Below, one piece after another: positions 1 to 8,920 of a DNA stretch of 49,849 bases (its first letter is position 1; every line of letters begins with the position of its first letter). Both the position numbers and the translations under genes were made by a program. Origin of the DNA: Clostridia bacterium (GTDB lineage Bacteria > Bacillota_A > Clostridia > Christensenellales > Aristaeellaceae); contig JAFXMP010000305.1 of the NCBI GenBank assembly GCA_017530275.1, positions 1 to 49,849 of the forward strand. Direction: 5' to 3'. Under the pieces are notes generated by a model. That model had not been told where the DNA came from, made no database searches, and saw only the letters and a list, made by a program, of their open reading frames with translations.

Positions 1-54
1 CGGGCGGTGGTATCCCTCCCGTTGGTCGGGCCGTGCGCTCTCCGAGGGGGATGC

Positions 55-272
55 GGCGTCTGCGGACGCCTTTCAGCCAATGTCGTTCTGGCCGGAGACA
101 GAACGAGCATCGGTTGTGCAGTTGGCCTCTGCCTTCGGCAGATTCCGTCATGATGCTCATGCCTGCCAACTGCATCGGCAAACCTGCCTCTGGCAGCTTT
201 GCCGGGGGCTGGATGCCTGCGGGCATCCGTTCTCTTTTGCGAAAGAGAACCAGTAAAAGGCTCTGCGGAGCC
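55..272 (+). repeat. Array of small hairpins in the relaxase leader
   Basis: The stretch before the relaxase has no convincing gene but is full of short perfect inverted repeats. Four have the same TGCG loop: 55-70 (stem 6), 211-228 (stem 7), 229-250 (stem 9) and 259-272 (stem 5). Others have three-base loops: 130-140 (TTC) and 184-196 (TCT). The last hairpin ends about 6 bases before the relaxase Shine-Dalgarno. Seen directly; the role (relaxase mRNA control or part of a transfer origin) is inference. Confidence 0.7.
117..174. repeat. 10-bp perfect inverted repeat, candidate oriT element
   Basis: TGCAGTTGGC at 117-126 is matched by its exact reverse complement GCCAACTGCA at 165-174, enclosing a smaller hairpin at 130-140. 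Transfer origins of mobilizable elements often lie just upstream of the relaxase and carry such repeats, so this is a candidate oriT component. No nick site could be assigned. Confidence 0.35.
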
Positions 273-292
273 GGAGAGGAGGAAGGAACGAA

Positions 293-1957
293 ATGGCGAT
301 CTACCATAATGAAGTCAAGATCATCACGCGGGGAGAAGGCCGGTCTGCCTGCGCCGCTGCCGCTTATATCGGTTGTACGGCCATTTATAATGACTACGAC
401 GGGATTCAGCACGATTACATGAAAAAACAGGGCTTGGTGTGGGATCAGGTATTCCTTCCTCCTATGGCACCGGCAGAATGGCAGGACAAAGAGAAGCTGT
501 GGAACGCGGTGGAAGCCGCCGAAAAATCAAAGGACAGCCGGTTGGCAAGGGAAATGATCCTGGCCCTGCCGATTGAGTTTAGTAAGAAAGAATGGATTAG
601 CATCATGACCGAATATATCCAGGTGCATTTCGTTTCGGATGGGATGTGCGCGCAGGTTGCCATCCATGATACAGACGGGACAAATCCCCACGCCCATGTT
701 ATGCTGACCGTGCGGCCTTTGAACCAGGACGGAACCTGGCAGAACAAGACGGAAAAAGAATATCTTTGTATCCGCAACGGGGAAGAAAAAGGGTTTACCA
801 GTATGGAATACAAAGTGGCACAGGCCGATGGTTGGGAAAAACAGTATCCTTATCTCGTCGGCAAGAAAAAGGTATACATGGCTCCATCCGCTGCCGAAGC
901 CCATGGGTATACCAGAACCAGCAAGAATCCCAAGAGCACCAAATTCGGGCGGCAGAATCCTATCACGGAACGATGGAACAGTGAGGAGCAATTGGAGAAA
1001 TGGCGGGCAGCGTGGGCGGATGTGGTCAATCGGCATTTGGAAAAGGCCAATCACGATGAACGAATCGACCATCGCAGCAACGCATCACGGGGTATCGACG
1101 AACAGCCTACCATTCATGAAGGAACTGCCGCCCAGATCCTGGAGAAAGAAGGCGGCATATCCGAACGCTGCGAATTGAACAGGCAAATCAGGAAGGATAA
1201 CGCTCTCCTGCGCAAGCTGAAAGAGTGGGTGGAAAAGCTCATGCAGGCGGCAAAGCCGACCATAGAGGGCATTGCCCGCGAGATGGAAACGATTCGGAAA
1301 AACGTGATCGTTTTCATATACGGGAAGCTGCATAACCGAGCAAAGCAGGACCAGGACGAAGCCTATATTGCATGGGCAAAGCGGCTTTGCGATGAATACA
1401 CCCTGATTCGGCAAAGAATCAAAGAAAAGATCAAAACGAGAAGCAGACTTCAAAGGGAGAAGGATGCGCTGCCGATCATGAGCTTTTTGAAACGACATAC
1501 ACTCTCCGATGAAATTGACTGTCTGGATTCTGAAATCATTGATTTACAGGAGCAGGAGAACGCTGTCCTTCAAAAAGCGGGTGGAGAAAAAGCAAAAGAC
1601 ATTCAGATAATCCAGCATACGATCGCGGAAAAAGCCACTTCAAACGATCATATCACAGCAATAAATGCTGCTCTGGATGCCAAGATCAGGAAAGGGAAGC
1701 AGAAGTTTGCCGAAATAGCCGATCAATCCAGGAATCTTGATCAATCTGTCCTTCTTATAATCCGAAAGGCTATTCGCCCGGAATTGGAGTTGCAGGCGAG
1801 AAATGAGATTCGATCTGAGATTCACGATAAGATCAGCTTTGAGAAATATGAAGAAAGCATAAGGGATGCAGCACGGTTATTGGAAGAAGAAAACAGGAAA
1901 ATGAAAACCAAACAACAGATTGAACAGCAAAAAGACAAACCAGAATATAAGAGATAG
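293..1957 (+). CDS. mobA: MobA/MobL-family (MobQ) conjugative relaxase
   Basis: DNA relaxase that nicks an element at oriT and pilots the strand during conjugative mobilisation. The N-terminus MAIYHNEVKII is typical of the family. Tyr25, in the CAAAAYIG motif, sits at the position of the nucleophilic tyrosine of R1162 MobA. The metal-binding histidine motif is IHDTDGTNPHAHVMLT (about residues 124-139, His125, His133, His135). A conserved RIDHRSNASRGIDEQPTIHEG-like block follows near 255-280. The C-terminal half (about 285-554) is charged and probably coiled coil. GAGGAGGAAGG precedes the ATG. The gene is complete. No type IV secretion gene is in view, so a helper element would be needed. The catalytic domain call is firm; the role of the C-terminal half is unknown. 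Confidence 0.93.
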   Translation: MAIYHNEVKIITRGEGRSACAAAAYIGCTAIYNDYDGIQHDYMKKQGLVWDQVFLPPMAPAEWQDKEKLWNAVEAAEKSKDSRLAREMILALPIEFSKKEWISIMTEYIQVHFVSDGMCAQVAIHDTDGTNPHAHVMLTVRPLNQDGTWQNKTEKEYLCIRNGEEKGFTSMEYKVAQADGWEKQYPYLVGKKKVYMAPSAAEAHGYTRTSKNPKSTKFGRQNPITERWNSEEQLEKWRAAWADVVNRHLEKANHDERIDHRSNASRGIDEQPTIHEGTAAQILEKEGGISERCELNRQIRKDNALLRKLKEWVEKLMQAAKPTIEGIAREMETIRKNVIVFIYGKLHNRAKQDQDEAYIAWAKRLCDEYTLIRQRIKEKIKTRSRLQREKDALPIMSFLKRHTLSDEIDCLDSEIIDLQEQENAVLQKAGGEKAKDIQIIQHTIAEKATSNDHITAINAALDAKIRKGKQKFAEIADQSRNLDQSVLLIIRKAIRPELELQARNEIRSEIHDKISFEKYEESIRDAARLLEEENRKMKTKQQIEQQKDKPEYKR

Positions 1958-2474
1958 ACTAAGCTTTACCTCATAATGGATGGGAAGGCCTTATCTCAGA
2001 ACGGAATGAAAACCTGATTCTGCCGGATGGCAGAAAGATTTGCTGCTTGGCAGGGGAACCTGATTCTATAACAGGGAATCGGCCTTTTCGCTGTAATAAA
2101 GTTTCTGATACTTGACGATAAACACGAATCATCGCAATGCTGCCGGATCATCTGCCAAAGAAGATTCAGTATAATGCCAAAAGCATTGAAAAAAAACTGT
2201 TTATGGGGAGCCGCCGGTGAAGAAAACGGAGAAGCAGGGTATTCACACGATCCTGCTTTTCTCCCCCTACATCTTAGAGGCAATTTACAAGAATGTTATT
2301 GATGCAATATATGGTCATATGTTTTTTTGATTATTGACCAATTATTACATTTAAAACTATTGACAAAGTTGTTTTCTCTGGTTATAATGTGTTTGTTGGT
2401 AAGCTTTTGTTTATTTTTCTCATTACTCACATCCCGTTTCCATGAATATATGAAATAAGAAAGGATGCCGACAG
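1958..2474 (+). other. Intergenic region between relaxase and pectin locus
   Basis: No convincing gene. It contains a short direct repeat AACCTGATTCT near 2012 and 2059 and a 37-codon open frame (2217-2330, GTG start after GGGGAG) without recognisable similarity, possibly a remnant. The last 150 bases become AT-rich and carry the promoter of the following operon. This is the junction between mobilisation gene and sugar cargo. Confidence 0.5.
2360..2388 (+). promoter_or_regulatory. Consensus sigma-70/sigma-A promoter of the pectin locus
   Basis: TTGACA at 2360-2365 and TATAAT at 2383-2388 are separated by exactly 17 bases. The GH43 start codon lies about 85 bases downstream, leaving a leader with room for regulation. 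No operator could be assigned. Confidence 0.8.
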
Positions 2475-3938
2475 ATGCGTTACACCAATCCGATCTTGTA
2501 TGGGGATTATTCAGATCCTGATGTGATCCGGGTAGGTGAGGATTTTTATATGATTTCCTCTTCTTTTACCTATGTGCCTGGGATTCCTGTGCTGCATTCC
2601 AAGGATCTGGTGCATTGGGATCTGATTGGTTACGCGGCCCGGCGGCTGCCTTTTGCCCGATATGACAAACCTGCCCACAAGTGCGGTGTTTGGGCGCCCA
2701 GTCTGCGGTATCACAACGGGCTGTTTTATGTGTATATGTGCATGCCGGACGAGGGCCTGTTTGCGTTTACCGCCAAGGACCCGGCGGGTGAATGGGAATG
2801 CCACTACGTGAAGGACGTGACCGGCTGGATCGACCCCTGCCCCCTGTTCGACGACGACGGAAGGGTTTGGCTAGTGCATGCATTCGCCGCCAGCCGGGCA
2901 GGCATCAACAATATTTTATATGTGCACAAAATGAGCGCCGACGGATTGGCCGTGGTGGACAAGGGCCGCATGGTGTACGACGGGGCGGATCACAATGACA
3001 TCACCGTGGAAGGGCCTAAAGCCTACAAGCGGGATGGGGTGTACTGGATTCTGTGCCCGGCGGGCAGCGTAAAACCCGGGTACCAATTAGCCTTGCGGGC
3101 GGACAGCATTTACGGCCCCTATGAGCGGAAAGTGGTTCTTGCTCAGGGCAGCACGCCCGTCAACGGCCCGCACCAGGGCGGTTGGGTGAACGACGGCCGC
3201 GGGAAGGATTGGTTCATCCACTTTCAAGATATGGACGCCTATGGCCGGGTGGCTCACTTGCAGCCGGTGGACTGGAGCGACGGTTGGCCGATGATGGGAA
3301 AAAAAGGGACGCCAGTGTTGGGGGGACAGATGGATTTGCCGCCCTTTGCCGCGGAAATCCCTACCTCCGATGATTTCAAAAACGGCTTGGGCCTTCAGTG
3401 GCAATGGCAGGCCAACCCAAATATGAATTGGTATACGGAATTAAAGCCCGGCCTGCGACTGCATGCTGCTCCGGCGGAAAACCTGTTTCATGCGGGCAAC
3501 TTCCTTTCCCAGTTGATGCAGTGCCATGATTTTGACATGGACGTGCTGTTCTATACGCACGCGCAGGACGGAGACATCGCGGGCCTGGGCATGATGGGTT
3601 ACACCTACTATTATATCGCCCTGGGTCAGAGCCGGGTGAGCTTGAAAATTGGCATGGCGGTGGAAATCAGCCGCTGGGTGCCGGAAAGGGTGACGGAAAC
3701 GCCGATTGCGGAGGTCATGTGGCCTTACGCGGAGATATTGCTCCGGATGCGGGTGCGGCGGGGCAACATTTCTTTCTTCTACGGCGACGGCAACCATTCC
3801 CTGCGCCCCCTGGGCGGCGAATATCCTATGACCTGCGGGGGCTGGACAGGGGCCCGCCCCGGTCTGTTTACCCTGAACACGCTGGGCCGCTGGGGCGGCT
3901 GGTCGGATGTGAAGTATGTAAAAATATCCAAAGCATAA
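2475..3938 (+). CDS. Glycoside hydrolase family 43 (beta-xylosidase / alpha-L-arabinofuranosidase type)
   Basis: Likely trims arabinose, xylose or galactose residues from pectin side-chain oligosaccharides inside the cell, since there is no signal peptide. The five-bladed propeller domain covers about residues 1-300. Asp14 (YSDPDV) is the probable base, Asp120 (GWIDPCPL) the pKa modulator and Glu179 (TVEGPKAYKRDG) the general acid. Residues about 310-487 form a concanavalin-like beta-sandwich as in GH43 xylosidases (GLGLQWQW, GLGMMGY). AGAAAGGA precedes the ATG. First gene of the operon, 110 bases before the large solute-binding protein. Substrate within GH43 cannot be told from sequence alone. 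Confidence 0.9.
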   Translation: MRYTNPILYGDYSDPDVIRVGEDFYMISSSFTYVPGIPVLHSKDLVHWDLIGYAARRLPFARYDKPAHKCGVWAPSLRYHNGLFYVYMCMPDEGLFAFTAKDPAGEWECHYVKDVTGWIDPCPLFDDDGRVWLVHAFAASRAGINNILYVHKMSADGLAVVDKGRMVYDGADHNDITVEGPKAYKRDGVYWILCPAGSVKPGYQLALRADSIYGPYERKVVLAQGSTPVNGPHQGGWVNDGRGKDWFIHFQDMDAYGRVAHLQPVDWSDGWPMMGKKGTPVLGGQMDLPPFAAEIPTSDDFKNGLGLQWQWQANPNMNWYTELKPGLRLHAAPAENLFHAGNFLSQLMQCHDFDMDVLFYTHAQDGDIAGLGMMGYTYYYIALGQSRVSLKIGMAVEISRWVPERVTETPIAEVMWPYAEILLRMRVRRGNISFFYGDGNHSLRPLGGEYPMTCGGWTGARPGLFTLNTLGRWGGWSDVKYVKISKA

Positions 3939-4048
3939 GTGCTTTGTGAAAAATGACGGAATCCTTCGTTTCTGACCGTCCGTTATGCTATATTTTGTTT
4001 GAAAAGTCTGAACTGTCTTATAAAACGATCACCGAGGAGGAGCGTCCT

Positions 4049-7018
4049 GTGAAACGTCTTGCCGGGATTATCGTATTGTTTTTTTGCCTGACAGGGACTC
4101 TTTATGCCCAAGGAGAAAATGTGGGCAGCGCATGGGCTGATTTATATATCCTGTCTGTCGAAAACGCCATCGAATACGGCGATTTGCAGGTGGAATGGAC
4201 CCAGGAGCCCGACGTTTATATTCCCGCGCCGCAGGATGCATGGATCGTGCTGAATCCTGCCGACGCGGAGCTTTCCGGCGACATTACGCTTGTGGAGCAT
4301 TTTGAAGCATATGACGCCCTGTACCCCACGGCTCAGGGTGGATGGGACACCGTACTGTCCTCCGGCGACAGCGAAAGCACCGCCCTTTGGCATATCACGG
4401 TGGAGCACCCCGGCTTGTACGAACTTCAAGTTTCCTATTTGGCCTTGGGCGGCAACGAGGCCAAGATGCAGCGTAAAATCACCATCGACGGGGAAACCCC
4501 CTTTGAGGAGGCCAACAACCTGTGCTTCTACCGCGTGTTTGAGGAGGAAGTGCAGGAAAACGGCAAAATGCGGGTGAACGCTATCGGAGACGAAGTGTGG
4601 CCGCATATGTACGAAAAAGAAGTGTGGCAGACCGTGCGAGCGGTGGATCAGCAGGCGATCTATGTGGATCCGCTGCAGTTCTATCTTTCCGCCGGGGAGC
4701 ACGAAATCGCCCTGCATTATGTGGACCAGCCCGTTGTACTGGGGGAAATCGCTTTCATCGCGCCGCAAACCTATCCCACCTACGCCGAAAAACTTGCCGA
4801 ATGGCAAGCGGCGGGTTATCAGGCAGTGCCTGACGATACGATGATCAAGTTACAGGCAGAAAACAGCGCCTGGCGCAGTGAAAACGTGATCCGCCGCGAA
4901 TCCGACGCCGATCCCATGACCGAACCTAAATCCGGCGCGGAACGGGTGCTGAATATCGTGGGCGGCTATCGCTGGCGGCTGGGCAACGCGGCGGTAAGCT
5001 GGGAGATCGACGTGCCGGAATCCGGCCTATACGCCATTCATTTTAAAGTGCTCCAGAGCACCGACCCCGGTATGCCCTCCTACCGCCAGATCATGATCGA
5101 CGGGGAAATCCCCTTTGAGGAGATGAAGCTGTATTCCTTCCCTTATGACAGCCATTGGTACGGTGAAACCCTGCGGGACGAAAACGGGACGCCCTACCAG
5201 TTCTTCCTGGAAAAGGGCGTGCATACGCTGACCGCCACCGTGAAGCTGGGACCTATCGGCGAAATCATGCGCCGCACGGAAAAGGACACCACATACCTGG
5301 GCCAGGTGCAGCGGGAAATCGTGAAAATCACTGGTTCCGAGCCCGACTACAACTATGAATACGACCTGTACCGCACCATGCCGGAGCTCAGCGGACAGCT
5401 GACCTACCTGGCAGACCGGCTGGTGGAAAGCGCCGACCTGCTGGCTTCCATTTCCAGCGAAACCACCTCTATGGAAAACAACTACCGGCAGATCATCGAC
5501 CAATTGCATTTCTTCGCCGAGGATGTGGACCGCATCCCCAAGGCGTTAAGCGACCTGGATAACGCCCAAAGCAACCTGGGAACCTACATCGCCTCTATCG
5601 AAAAATGCCCCATGGCTATGGATTACCTGGTGCTTACCGCGCCGGACGCACCTTTTGACATAACCACCTCCAATTTCTGGCAGCGCATGGCGGTGACGGG
5701 AGAAAATTTTATTGCCTCCTTCTCCAAAGACTATGACAGCGTCGGCCTGATCGTGGACGACATGCCCAAAGACGCGGAAACCACTGTGCTGAACGTGTGG
5801 ATTGCCCGGGGCACCGAGTGGGGTGAGATTTTGAAGGAACTGGCTGACGAAGATTTCACCCCCCAAACCGGCATCGTGATCAATCTGCATGTGCTTCCCG
5901 CGGGGCAGTTGTCCACAGGCTCCGTCAATACCATCATGCTCTCCGTTGCCAGCGGCACCGCGCCGGACGTGGCGCTGAGCGTGCAGTATAATTTGCCTAA
6001 TGAGTTCGCCTTCCGCGGTGCTGTGGTGGATTTGAGCCAGTTCCCGGATTTTGAAGATGCAGCAGCCAGCTTCTATGAAAGCAGCCTGATCCCCTTCAAG
6101 TACAACGGCGGGGTGTACGCGCTGCCGGAAACCATGGATTTCACCTGCATGATCTACCGGCAGGACGTTCTTAACGAACTGGGACTGGAATTGCCGGAAA
6201 CCTGGACGGACCTGTACCAGAAGGTGCTGCCCCGGCTGTATGAAAACAATATGAGCTTCTCCCTGCCGGTGGACACCTCCGTTTCCAGCAATTCCCCCGG
6301 CGCGCTGCGCGGTTTCACCATGCTGCTTTTACAGATGGGCGGCGATTATTACCAGGGCGACGGTGTGGCCTCCGGCCTGGATACCCCTGAAGCCTACAAG
6401 GCGTTCAAGACCTGGACGGATATGTATGCCAACTATGAAATTGACGCGGAAAGCAACTTCTTTACCCGCATCCGCACCGGTACCATGCCCATCGGCATCG
6501 GTAATTTTACCACCTATATGCAGCTCATGACCTCCGCACCGGAACTGTACGGCCGCTGGAGCATCGCTCCTGTGCCCGGCACGCTGCAGGCGGATGGTAC
6601 GGTGAAACACACGGTGGGCACCACGGCTTCCACCGCCAACATCATCCTGAGCCAGAGCGAAAAGAAGGAAGCCGCTTGGGAATTCCTGAAATGGTGGTGC
6701 AGTGAGGAAACACAGACCCGGTATGGCCGCGAACTGGAAGCCATTTTGGGCATGGGCGCAAGATGGAACACCGCCAATGTGAACGCCTTCTACTCCCTTC
6801 CCTGGGACGCCCGGCATGAGCGGGTGATCAAGGCGCAGATGAACGCGGCGGAGGAGCAATTGATCGTGCCCGGCGGTTATTTCACGGGTCGCCACATCAT
6901 CAACGCCTGGAACCGGGTGGTCATCAACAACGAAAACGCGCGTGACGCTCTGGAAAAGGCCGTCAAGGACATTAATAAGGAACTGCACAATAAACGGTTG
7001 GAGTTTGGCTTGGAATAA
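4049..7018 (+). CDS. Very large ABC solute-binding protein with duplicated N-terminal modules
   Basis: Surface receptor of a sugar importer. I chose the GTG at 4049 because GAGGAGGAG lies just upstream and the product then begins with a clear signal peptide (MKRLAGIIVLFFCLTGTLYAQG). The 989-residue protein is about twice the usual length. Two related beta-sandwich-like modules come first (about 85-235 and 300-430), each with a near-identical turn, ITIDGETPFEE and IMIDGEIPFEE, suggesting internal duplication and glycan binding. A helical stretch follows (about 460-540). The family-1 type solute-binding domain is about 575-985 (VWIARGTEWGEILKEL, SGTAPDVALSVQ, AAWEFLKWWCSEETQTRYG). The paired permeases follow directly. 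The binding-domain call is firm; the N-terminal function is inferred. Confidence 0.85.
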   Translation: MKRLAGIIVLFFCLTGTLYAQGENVGSAWADLYILSVENAIEYGDLQVEWTQEPDVYIPAPQDAWIVLNPADAELSGDITLVEHFEAYDALYPTAQGGWDTVLSSGDSESTALWHITVEHPGLYELQVSYLALGGNEAKMQRKITIDGETPFEEANNLCFYRVFEEEVQENGKMRVNAIGDEVWPHMYEKEVWQTVRAVDQQAIYVDPLQFYLSAGEHEIALHYVDQPVVLGEIAFIAPQTYPTYAEKLAEWQAAGYQAVPDDTMIKLQAENSAWRSENVIRRESDADPMTEPKSGAERVLNIVGGYRWRLGNAAVSWEIDVPESGLYAIHFKVLQSTDPGMPSYRQIMIDGEIPFEEMKLYSFPYDSHWYGETLRDENGTPYQFFLEKGVHTLTATVKLGPIGEIMRRTEKDTTYLGQVQREIVKITGSEPDYNYEYDLYRTMPELSGQLTYLADRLVESADLLASISSETTSMENNYRQIIDQLHFFAEDVDRIPKALSDLDNAQSNLGTYIASIEKCPMAMDYLVLTAPDAPFDITTSNFWQRMAVTGENFIASFSKDYDSVGLIVDDMPKDAETTVLNVWIARGTEWGEILKELADEDFTPQTGIVINLHVLPAGQLSTGSVNTIMLSVASGTAPDVALSVQYNLPNEFAFRGAVVDLSQFPDFEDAAASFYESSLIPFKYNGGVYALPETMDFTCMIYRQDVLNELGLELPETWTDLYQKVLPRLYENNMSFSLPVDTSVSSNSPGALRGFTMLLLQMGGDYYQGDGVASGLDTPEAYKAFKTWTDMYANYEIDAESNFFTRIRTGTMPIGIGNFTTYMQLMTSAPELYGRWSIAPVPGTLQADGTVKHTVGTTASTANIILSQSEKKEAAWEFLKWWCSEETQTRYGRELEAILGMGARWNTANVNAFYSLPWDARHERVIKAQMNAAEEQLIVPGGYFTGRHIINAWNRVVINNENARDALEKAVKDINKELHNKRLEFGLE

Positions 7019-7085
7019 GGAAAGCCTACTCCACGGAATCCCTTTCCCGGACTATTCCCCACCAGAATGAAGGGAGTTGATCGCC

Positions 7086-8000
7086 GTGCAAGCGCAGGCG
7101 GTGAAAAAAAACGGCTTGAAAGAATGGATGCGGAAAAATGGCACAGGCTATGCGTTCCTGCTACCCTTTCTCATCCTGTTTGCCGTGTTCGTGATCGTGC
7201 CGGTTGCCGTGGCCATGTATTACAGCCTGACCAATTACAACATGATCCAAACCCCCCGCTTTGTTGGTATCAGCAACTATTCCCAGCTGATCTTGGATGA
7301 CGACGTATTCCTGATCTCGCTGAAAAATACCATGGTATTCGCCGTGATCACCGGCCCTATCGGCTATTTCGCTTCCTTTTTGATGGCGTGGCTGATTACC
7401 CTGGTAAAGCGGGGCCGCGGTTTCTTTTCCCTCATGTTCTATGCTCCTAGCCTGACCAGCGGCGTTGCCATGGCAAACATCTGGCTGATCCTGTTTTCCG
7501 GCGACCGGTACGGTTACATCAATAACCTGCTTTTGCGGGCAGGCCTGATCCTGGAGCCCATTTTGTGGACCAAGGACGCCAACTACGTACTGCCCGTCAT
7601 CATGATCATTTCCGTATGGATGAGCATGGGCACTGGATTCCTGGTGTTCCTGGCGGGCTTGCAGAACGTGGATCCCGCCATGTACGAAGCCGCCCGGGTG
7701 GACGGCATCAAGAACAAATTCCAGGAGCTGCGCTATATCACCCTGCCCATGATGAAGCCCCAAATGCTGTTCGGGGCCATCAACGCTATTGTGGGGGCCT
7801 TCGGCGTGTTCGACGTGGCCACCGCCGTGGCCGGCATGCCCAGCCCCAACTACGCTGCCCACACGATCGTGGCCCATCTGTACGACTACGCTTTCACCCG
7901 CTTCAACATGGGCTACGCCAGCGCGGTGGCCATGGCCCTGTTCGTGATCACCTTTACGCTGGGTCGGATTTGTATGCGGGTATTCAGAGACAACACTTGA
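7086..8000 (+). CDS. Sugar ABC transporter permease, MalF/UgpA type
   Basis: Inner-membrane half of the importer, about 304 residues with six predicted membrane helices. The EAA loop that docks the ATPase is seen near residue 200 (EAARVDGIKNKFQELRYITLP). GTG 7086 is preferred over an in-frame TTG at 7077, which lies directly against the AAGGGAG ribosome-binding site; the GTG has a 9-base spacing. It follows the large solute-binding protein by 67 bases and precedes its partner permease by 19 bases. No ATPase gene is in this locus, so a shared MsmK-like ATPase encoded elsewhere is expected. Confidence 0.92.
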   Translation: MQAQAVKKNGLKEWMRKNGTGYAFLLPFLILFAVFVIVPVAVAMYYSLTNYNMIQTPRFVGISNYSQLILDDDVFLISLKNTMVFAVITGPIGYFASFLMAWLITLVKRGRGFFSLMFYAPSLTSGVAMANIWLILFSGDRYGYINNLLLRAGLILEPILWTKDANYVLPVIMIISVWMSMGTGFLVFLAGLQNVDPAMYEAARVDGIKNKFQELRYITLPMMKPQMLFGAINAIVGAFGVFDVATAVAGMPSPNYAAHTIVAHLYDYAFTRFNMGYASAVAMALFVITFTLGRICMRVFRDNT

Positions 8001-8019
8001 GGAAAGGAGGATAACCGCC

Positions 8020-8910
8020 ATGACCACAAAAGCCGTTTATAAGCCGCATCGTTTTAAGCTCCGTTTGCACAGGCTCACGTTTTCCCGGTTTATGCTGTAC
8101 CTGCTGCTCACCGTTTTGGTGGTGATTGCGGGCTTGCCCCTATTCGCCATGGTGTGCCGCAGCCTGATGCCGCTGGATGAATTGTATATCTATCCGCCCC
8201 GGCTCATTGTGCACAAACCCACGCTGCGGAATTTCAGTGATTTGCTTACCTCCCTTTCCTCCTCCACGGTTCCTTTCACCCGGTATATTTTCAATTCGCT
8301 CTTTACTACCGTGGTCACGGTGCTTGCCAGCGTGATGGTTTGCTGTATGGGCGCTTACGGGCTGGTGAAGCACAAGCCGGCTGGCAGCGGCGTCATTTTC
8401 GCGGTGGTGGTGGCGGCGCTGAGCTTTTCCACCCACGTGACCCAAATCCCCAACTACCTGGTGGTGAATAAACTGGGCTTAGTGAACAGCTATTGGGCGC
8501 TAATCATTCCCAAGATCGCGGTAGCCTACAACTTTTTCCTGGTGAAGCAATTCTGCGAGCAGCTTCCTGATTCCATCCTGGAGGCCGCCCGCATCGACGG
8601 GGCCAAGGAATTCAAGGTGTTCTGGACCATCGCCATGCCGCTGCTCAAGCCTGCCTGGACCACCCTGGCGGTATTCTCCTTCGTGAACAACTGGAACGAT
8701 TATTTTTCTCCCTTGATTTTCATTTCCAGCAACGCTTTAAAGACACTGCCCCTGGCGCTGCAGACCCTGGCCGGCGGCGCAGGCGTGGTAGCCCGAGCCG
8801 GTACCGTAGGCGCGGCCACTTTCCTTACCACGGTGCCCTCCATCCTGGTATTCGCCATCATGCGCGGCAAGGTCATGGAAACAATGTCCTTCTCGGGAAT
8901 CAAGTCGTAA
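8020..8910 (+). CDS. Sugar ABC transporter permease, MalG/UgpE type
   Basis: Second membrane subunit, 296 residues with six helices. The EAA motif is near residue 188 (EAARIDGAKEFKVFWTIAMPL). The C-terminus FAIMRGKVMETMSFSGIKS is typical of MalG-type permeases. GGAAAGGAGG lies 9 bases before the ATG. It forms a heterodimer with the preceding permease and most likely serves the large solute-binding protein at 4049. The next gene starts 10 bases downstream, so the operon continues without a break. Confidence 0.93.
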   Translation: MTTKAVYKPHRFKLRLHRLTFSRFMLYLLLTVLVVIAGLPLFAMVCRSLMPLDELYIYPPRLIVHKPTLRNFSDLLTSLSSSTVPFTRYIFNSLFTTVVTVLASVMVCCMGAYGLVKHKPAGSGVIFAVVVAALSFSTHVTQIPNYLVVNKLGLVNSYWALIIPKIAVAYNFFLVKQFCEQLPDSILEAARIDGAKEFKVFWTIAMPLLKPAWTTLAVFSFVNNWNDYFSPLIFISSNALKTLPLALQTLAGGAGVVARAGTVGAATFLTTVPSILVFAIMRGKVMETMSFSGIKS

Positions 8911-8920
8911 GGAGGCCGCT

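Noticed and set aside
55..272. tRNA or structured riboswitch before mobA
   Set aside because: Hairpins are independent small stems; no cloverleaf, CCA end or known riboswitch core.
1996..2283. 95-codon minus-strand frame
   Set aside because: No ribosome-binding site or protein-like pattern; treated as intergenic.
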